The translations under genes and the position numbers were made by a program. Below the pieces are notes generated by a model. That model did no database searches and was not told where the DNA came from. It worked only from the letters and a program-made list of their open reading frames with translations. A DNA stretch of 64,000 bases from Prevotella sp. (GTDB taxonomy: Bacteria > Bacteroidota > Bacteroidia > Bacteroidales > Bacteroidaceae): assembly GCA_017940545.1 (NCBI GenBank), contig JAGAYI010000008.1:17011-81010 (forward strand), in the 5' to 3' direction. This document shows positions 61,169-64,000 of the stretch, piece by piece (position 1 is the stretch's first letter; every line of letters begins with the position of its first letter).

Positions 61169-63889
61169 ATGAGTCAAAAAAGAGTTTACCTTTTCGGCAA
61201 TGGTAAAGCCGAAGGTAATGCAAAAATGCGTGAGGAACTGGGTGGCAAAGGTGCAAACCTTGCTGAAATGAATCTGATTGGTGTGCCTGTTCCCCCAGGT
61301 TTTACTATCACCACAGATTGCTGTAACGAGTATTATCAGGTTGGCCAGCAGAAGATTATGGAACTGCTGAACGATGACGTGATGGCTGCTGTAAAGCACA
61401 TTGAGAATCTGATGAACTCAAAATTCGGTGACAAGGAGAACCCACTGCTTGTTTCTGTACGTTCGGGCGCACGTGCTTCTATGCCAGGTATGATGGACAC
61501 CATTCTTAACCTCGGCCTGAACGACGAGGTAGCCGAAGGCATGGTGAAGAAGACCAACAACCCGCACTTTGTGTATGACAGCTATCGCCGATTCGTACAA
61601 ATGTATGGTGACGTGGTGCTCGAGATGAAACCTGTCAACAAGACTGATATTGACCCGTTTGAGGAAATTATTGAGAAGGTAAAGGCAGAGCGCGGCGTCA
61701 AGCTGGATAAGGACCTCTCAGTTGACGAACTGAAAAAGCTGGTTCAGCTGTTCAAGGCTGCCATCAAAGAGCGCACAGGCAAGGACTTCCCCAACGATCC
61801 CATCGAGCAGCTCTGGGGCGCTATCTGCGCCGTGTTCCGCAGCTGGATGAACGAGCGTGCCATCCTTTATCGTAAGATGGAAGGCATACCCGACGAGTGG
61901 GGTACCGCTGTTTCTGTTATGGCTATGGTATTCGGTAACATGGGCGATACCTCAGCAACTGGCGTATGCTTCAGCCGTGACGCTGCCAACGGTGAAAACC
62001 TCTTTAACGGTGAGTATCTGGTGAACGCTCAGGGCGAGGATGTCGTTGCAGGTATCCGCACGCCTCAGCAAATTACCAAGATTGGCTCACAGCGCTGGGC
62101 CGAGCGTGCCGGTATCTCTGAAGAAGAGCGTGTGGCTAAGTACCCCTCTATGGAAGAAGCTATGCCAGAGATTTACGCTCAGCTGAACGGTATTCAGGAA
62201 AAGCTCGAGGAGCACTACCGCGACATGCAGGATATGGAGTTCACCGTCCAGGAGGGCAAGCTGTGGTTCCTGCAGACCCGTAACGGTAAGCGCACCGGTG
62301 CTGCCATGGTGAAGATTGCTATCGACCTGCTCCACGAGGGTAAGATTGACGAGAAGACCGCCATCATGCGCTGCGAGCCCCAGAAGCTTGACGAATTGTT
62401 GCACCCCATCTTCGACAAGAAAGCCTTATCTACAGCCAAGGTTATCGCACAAGGTCTGCCCGCCAGCCCAGGTGCTGCCTGCGGACAGATTGTCTTCCAT
62501 GCCGACGACGCCCAGGAGTGGCATAAGGACGGGCATAAGGTGGTACTCGTGCGTATCGAGACATCGCCTGAGGATTTGGCCGGTATGTCGGCTGCCGAGG
62601 GTATCCTTACTGCTCGTGGTGGAATGACCTCTCACGCCGCCGTGGTTGCTCGTGGTATGGGTAAGTGCTGTGTGTCGGGTGTTGGCTCGCTGAATGTTAG
62701 CTATAAGGACAAGACTGTCGAGATTGACGGAATTGTCTATAAAGAGGGTGACTACATCTCGCTAAACGGCTCTACCGGTCAGGTATATGCAGGAGAAGTG
62801 ACCACTAAGGCTGCCGAACTCAGCGGCGACTTCAAGGAACTGATGGACCTCTGCGACAAGTACACCAAGCTTCAGGTTCGTACCAATGCCGACACACCGC
62901 GTGACGCTCAGCTGGCTCGTGACTTCGGTGCTAAGGGTATCGGTCTGACTCGTACAGAGCACATGTTCTTCGAGGACAAGAAGATTATCGCCATGCGCGA
63001 AATGATTCTGGCCAGCGATGCTGCAGGTCGCGAGAAAGCACTGGCTAAGCTGCTGCCTTACCAGAAGGCTGACTTCAAGGGAATCCTTGAGGCGATGGAC
63101 GGGCTGCCTGTCAATATCCGTCTGCTCGATCCTCCCCTCCACGAGTTTGTACCACACGATTTGGCAGGTCAGGAGACGATGGCCAAGGAGATGGGTGTCA
63201 GTGTTGAGGACATCAAGCGTCGTGTTGATTCGCTGGCTGAGAACAACCCGATGCTGGGTCACCGTGGTTGCCGTCTGGGCATCACATTCCCCGAAATCAC
63301 AGCCATGCAGACCAAGGCCATCCTCGGTGCTGCCTGTGAGTTGAAGAAGGAAGGCAAGACCCCGATGCCAGAAATCATGGTGCCTCTGATTGGTACGCTC
63401 TACGAATTGAAGCAGCAGAAGGAAGTCATTCAGGCCGCTGCCAAAGAGACCTTCGCAGAATATGGCATCGAGGTAGAGTTCGAGATTGGTACGATGATAG
63501 AGATTCCACGTGCTGCTCTGACTGCCGACCGTATTGCTACTGAGGCTCAGTACTTCTCGTTCGGAACGAACGACCTCACACAGATGACCTTCGGTTACAG
63601 CCGCGACGATATTGCATCGTTCCTGCCTGTATATCTGGACAAGAAGATTCTGAAGGTTGACCCGTTCCAGGTGCTCGACCAGAAGGGTGTTGGTAAACTC
63701 ATCAAGTATGCTGTGAAGGCTGGTCGTGAGGTACGTCCCGAGTTGCGTTGCGGTATTTGTGGTGAGCATGGTGGTGAGCCCAGCTCAGTGAAGTTCTGCG
63801 CCAAGATTGGCATGAACTACGCATCTTGCTCTCCTTTCCGCGTGCCCATCGCCCGCCTCGCCGCCGCGCAGGCCGCTGTAGAAGAATAA
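61169..63889 (+). CDS. ppdK: Pyruvate, phosphate dikinase
   Basis: 906 residues, full length for the family. It interconverts PEP + AMP + PPi and pyruvate + ATP + Pi, which allows PPi-linked glycolysis or gluconeogenesis in anaerobes. Order: ATP-grasp domain (MREELGGKGANLAEM; ARASMPGMMDTILNLGLND), the swivelling phospho-histidine domain with GGMTSHAAVVARGMGK, and the PEP/pyruvate TIM barrel with GLTRTEHMFF, FGTNDLTQMTFGYSRDD and the end motif CGICGEHGGEPSSV. Monocistronic with its own promoter and terminator. Confidence 0.98.
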   Translation: MSQKRVYLFGNGKAEGNAKMREELGGKGANLAEMNLIGVPVPPGFTITTDCCNEYYQVGQQKIMELLNDDVMAAVKHIENLMNSKFGDKENPLLVSVRSGARASMPGMMDTILNLGLNDEVAEGMVKKTNNPHFVYDSYRRFVQMYGDVVLEMKPVNKTDIDPFEEIIEKVKAERGVKLDKDLSVDELKKLVQLFKAAIKERTGKDFPNDPIEQLWGAICAVFRSWMNERAILYRKMEGIPDEWGTAVSVMAMVFGNMGDTSATGVCFSRDAANGENLFNGEYLVNAQGEDVVAGIRTPQQITKIGSQRWAERAGISEEERVAKYPSMEEAMPEIYAQLNGIQEKLEEHYRDMQDMEFTVQEGKLWFLQTRNGKRTGAAMVKIAIDLLHEGKIDEKTAIMRCEPQKLDELLHPIFDKKALSTAKVIAQGLPASPGAACGQIVFHADDAQEWHKDGHKVVLVRIETSPEDLAGMSAAEGILTARGGMTSHAAVVARGMGKCCVSGVGSLNVSYKDKTVEIDGIVYKEGDYISLNGSTGQVYAGEVTTKAAELSGDFKELMDLCDKYTKLQVRTNADTPRDAQLARDFGAKGIGLTRTEHMFFEDKKIIAMREMILASDAAGREKALAKLLPYQKADFKGILEAMDGLPVNIRLLDPPLHEFVPHDLAGQETMAKEMGVSVEDIKRRVDSLAENNPMLGHRGCRLGITFPEITAMQTKAILGAACELKKEGKTPMPEIMVPLIGTLYELKQQKEVIQAAAKETFAEYGIEVEFEIGTMIEIPRAALTADRIATEAQYFSFGTNDLTQMTFGYSRDDIASFLPVYLDKKILKVDPFQVLDQKGVGKLIKYAVKAGREVRPELRCGICGEHGGEPSSVKFCAKIGMNYASCSPFRVPIARLAAAQAAVEE

Positions 63890-63918
63890 ACGGAAAGTGC
63901 TGAAAATTAGCTACATAC

Positions 63919-63960
63919 AGGGCAAGTATCTGGGAAACAGGTACTTGCCCTTAGTTTTTT
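63919..63960 (+). terminator. Terminator of ppdK
   Basis: Fourteen-base-pair stem (63919-63932 with 63938-63951, one G-U pair), 5-nt loop GGAAA-like, then TAGTTTTTT. Confidence 0.95.
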
Positions 63961-64000
63961 GTGCATGTTCTGCACGTTCTAAATGCAGAATAAGATGGCA

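Noticed and set aside
62762-63769. 335-residue minus-strand frame inside ppdK
   Set aside because: It is an antisense shadow of a highly conserved gene, with no promoter and no recognisable domain.

Overview
The window is a chromosomal segment of a Bacteroidota bacterium, most likely a Prevotella/Segatella-type Prevotellaceae. The signs are promoters of the form TTTG - about 19-20 bp - TAnnTTTG with little use of Shine-Dalgarno sites, SPI/SPII signal peptides typical of the phylum, an extended ribosomal protein S16, a GH2 beta-galactosidase, and a methylmalonyl-CoA mutase pair with Na+-decarboxylase subunits as used for propionate production. No tRNA, rRNA, insertion sequence, prophage or CRISPR array was recognised.

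Layout. 1-4.8 kb (minus): ABC-F ATPase, grpE, dnaJ, folC (folC is cut by the window edge). 4.9-17.3 kb (minus): a ten-gene exopolysaccharide operon running from a single-domain response regulator through an initiating sugar transferase, TolC-like export protein, Wzz-like co-polymerase, Wzy-like polymerase/ligase, three GT2 enzymes and a GT4 enzyme to a Wzx flippase. 17.5-19.0 kb: xylulokinase. 19.1-25.7 kb (minus): porin, imelysin lipoprotein, di-heme oxidoreductase and a fused CcsBA cytochrome c synthase, a self-contained c-type cytochrome module. Divergent from it is a RIC/YtfE-type hemerythrin fused to a LuxR DNA-binding domain, followed by a VanX-like dipeptidase. 28-32 kb: a candidate structured RNA, then (minus) a one-protein phosphatase/kinase, STAS protein and LuxR regulator forming a partner-switching module. 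32.2-36.7 kb (minus): AspT/YidE-type transporter and delta, gamma and beta subunits of a Na+-pumping decarboxylase, divergent from methylmalonyl-CoA mutase small and large subunits (36.9-41.0 kb). 41.1-43.8 kb (minus): a glutathione peroxidase and, in the same unit, a secreted alpha/beta-hydrolase fused to a second glutathione peroxidase. 43.8-47.4 kb: a repeat-rich accessory stretch with a candidate structured RNA and two cell-envelope proteins. 47.6-51.7 kb: a frameshifted GH2 beta-galactosidase and a phytase-like esterase. 52.4-58.5 kb: a second, smaller glycan locus (four glycosyltransferases and a flippase) interrupted by rpsP. 58.5-61.0 kb (minus): rlmD and an OprP-type porin. 61.1-63.9 kb: pyruvate phosphate dikinase.

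The most unusual signals are: (1) three intergenic arrays with an exact 22-bp period in which a short core occurs in either orientation while keeping its helical phase; (2) a palindromic promoter element at two distant genes whose outer arms show a compensatory base-pair change; (3) two long, strongly base-paired non-coding RNA candidates behind consensus promoters; (4) domain fusions (hemerythrin-LuxR, hydrolase-glutathione peroxidase, lamin-tail-OadG, phosphatase-kinase); (5) an ABC-F protein with one ATP site destroyed in all three motifs; and (6) a beta-galactosidase frameshift at an in-phase GGGAAAC heptamer.
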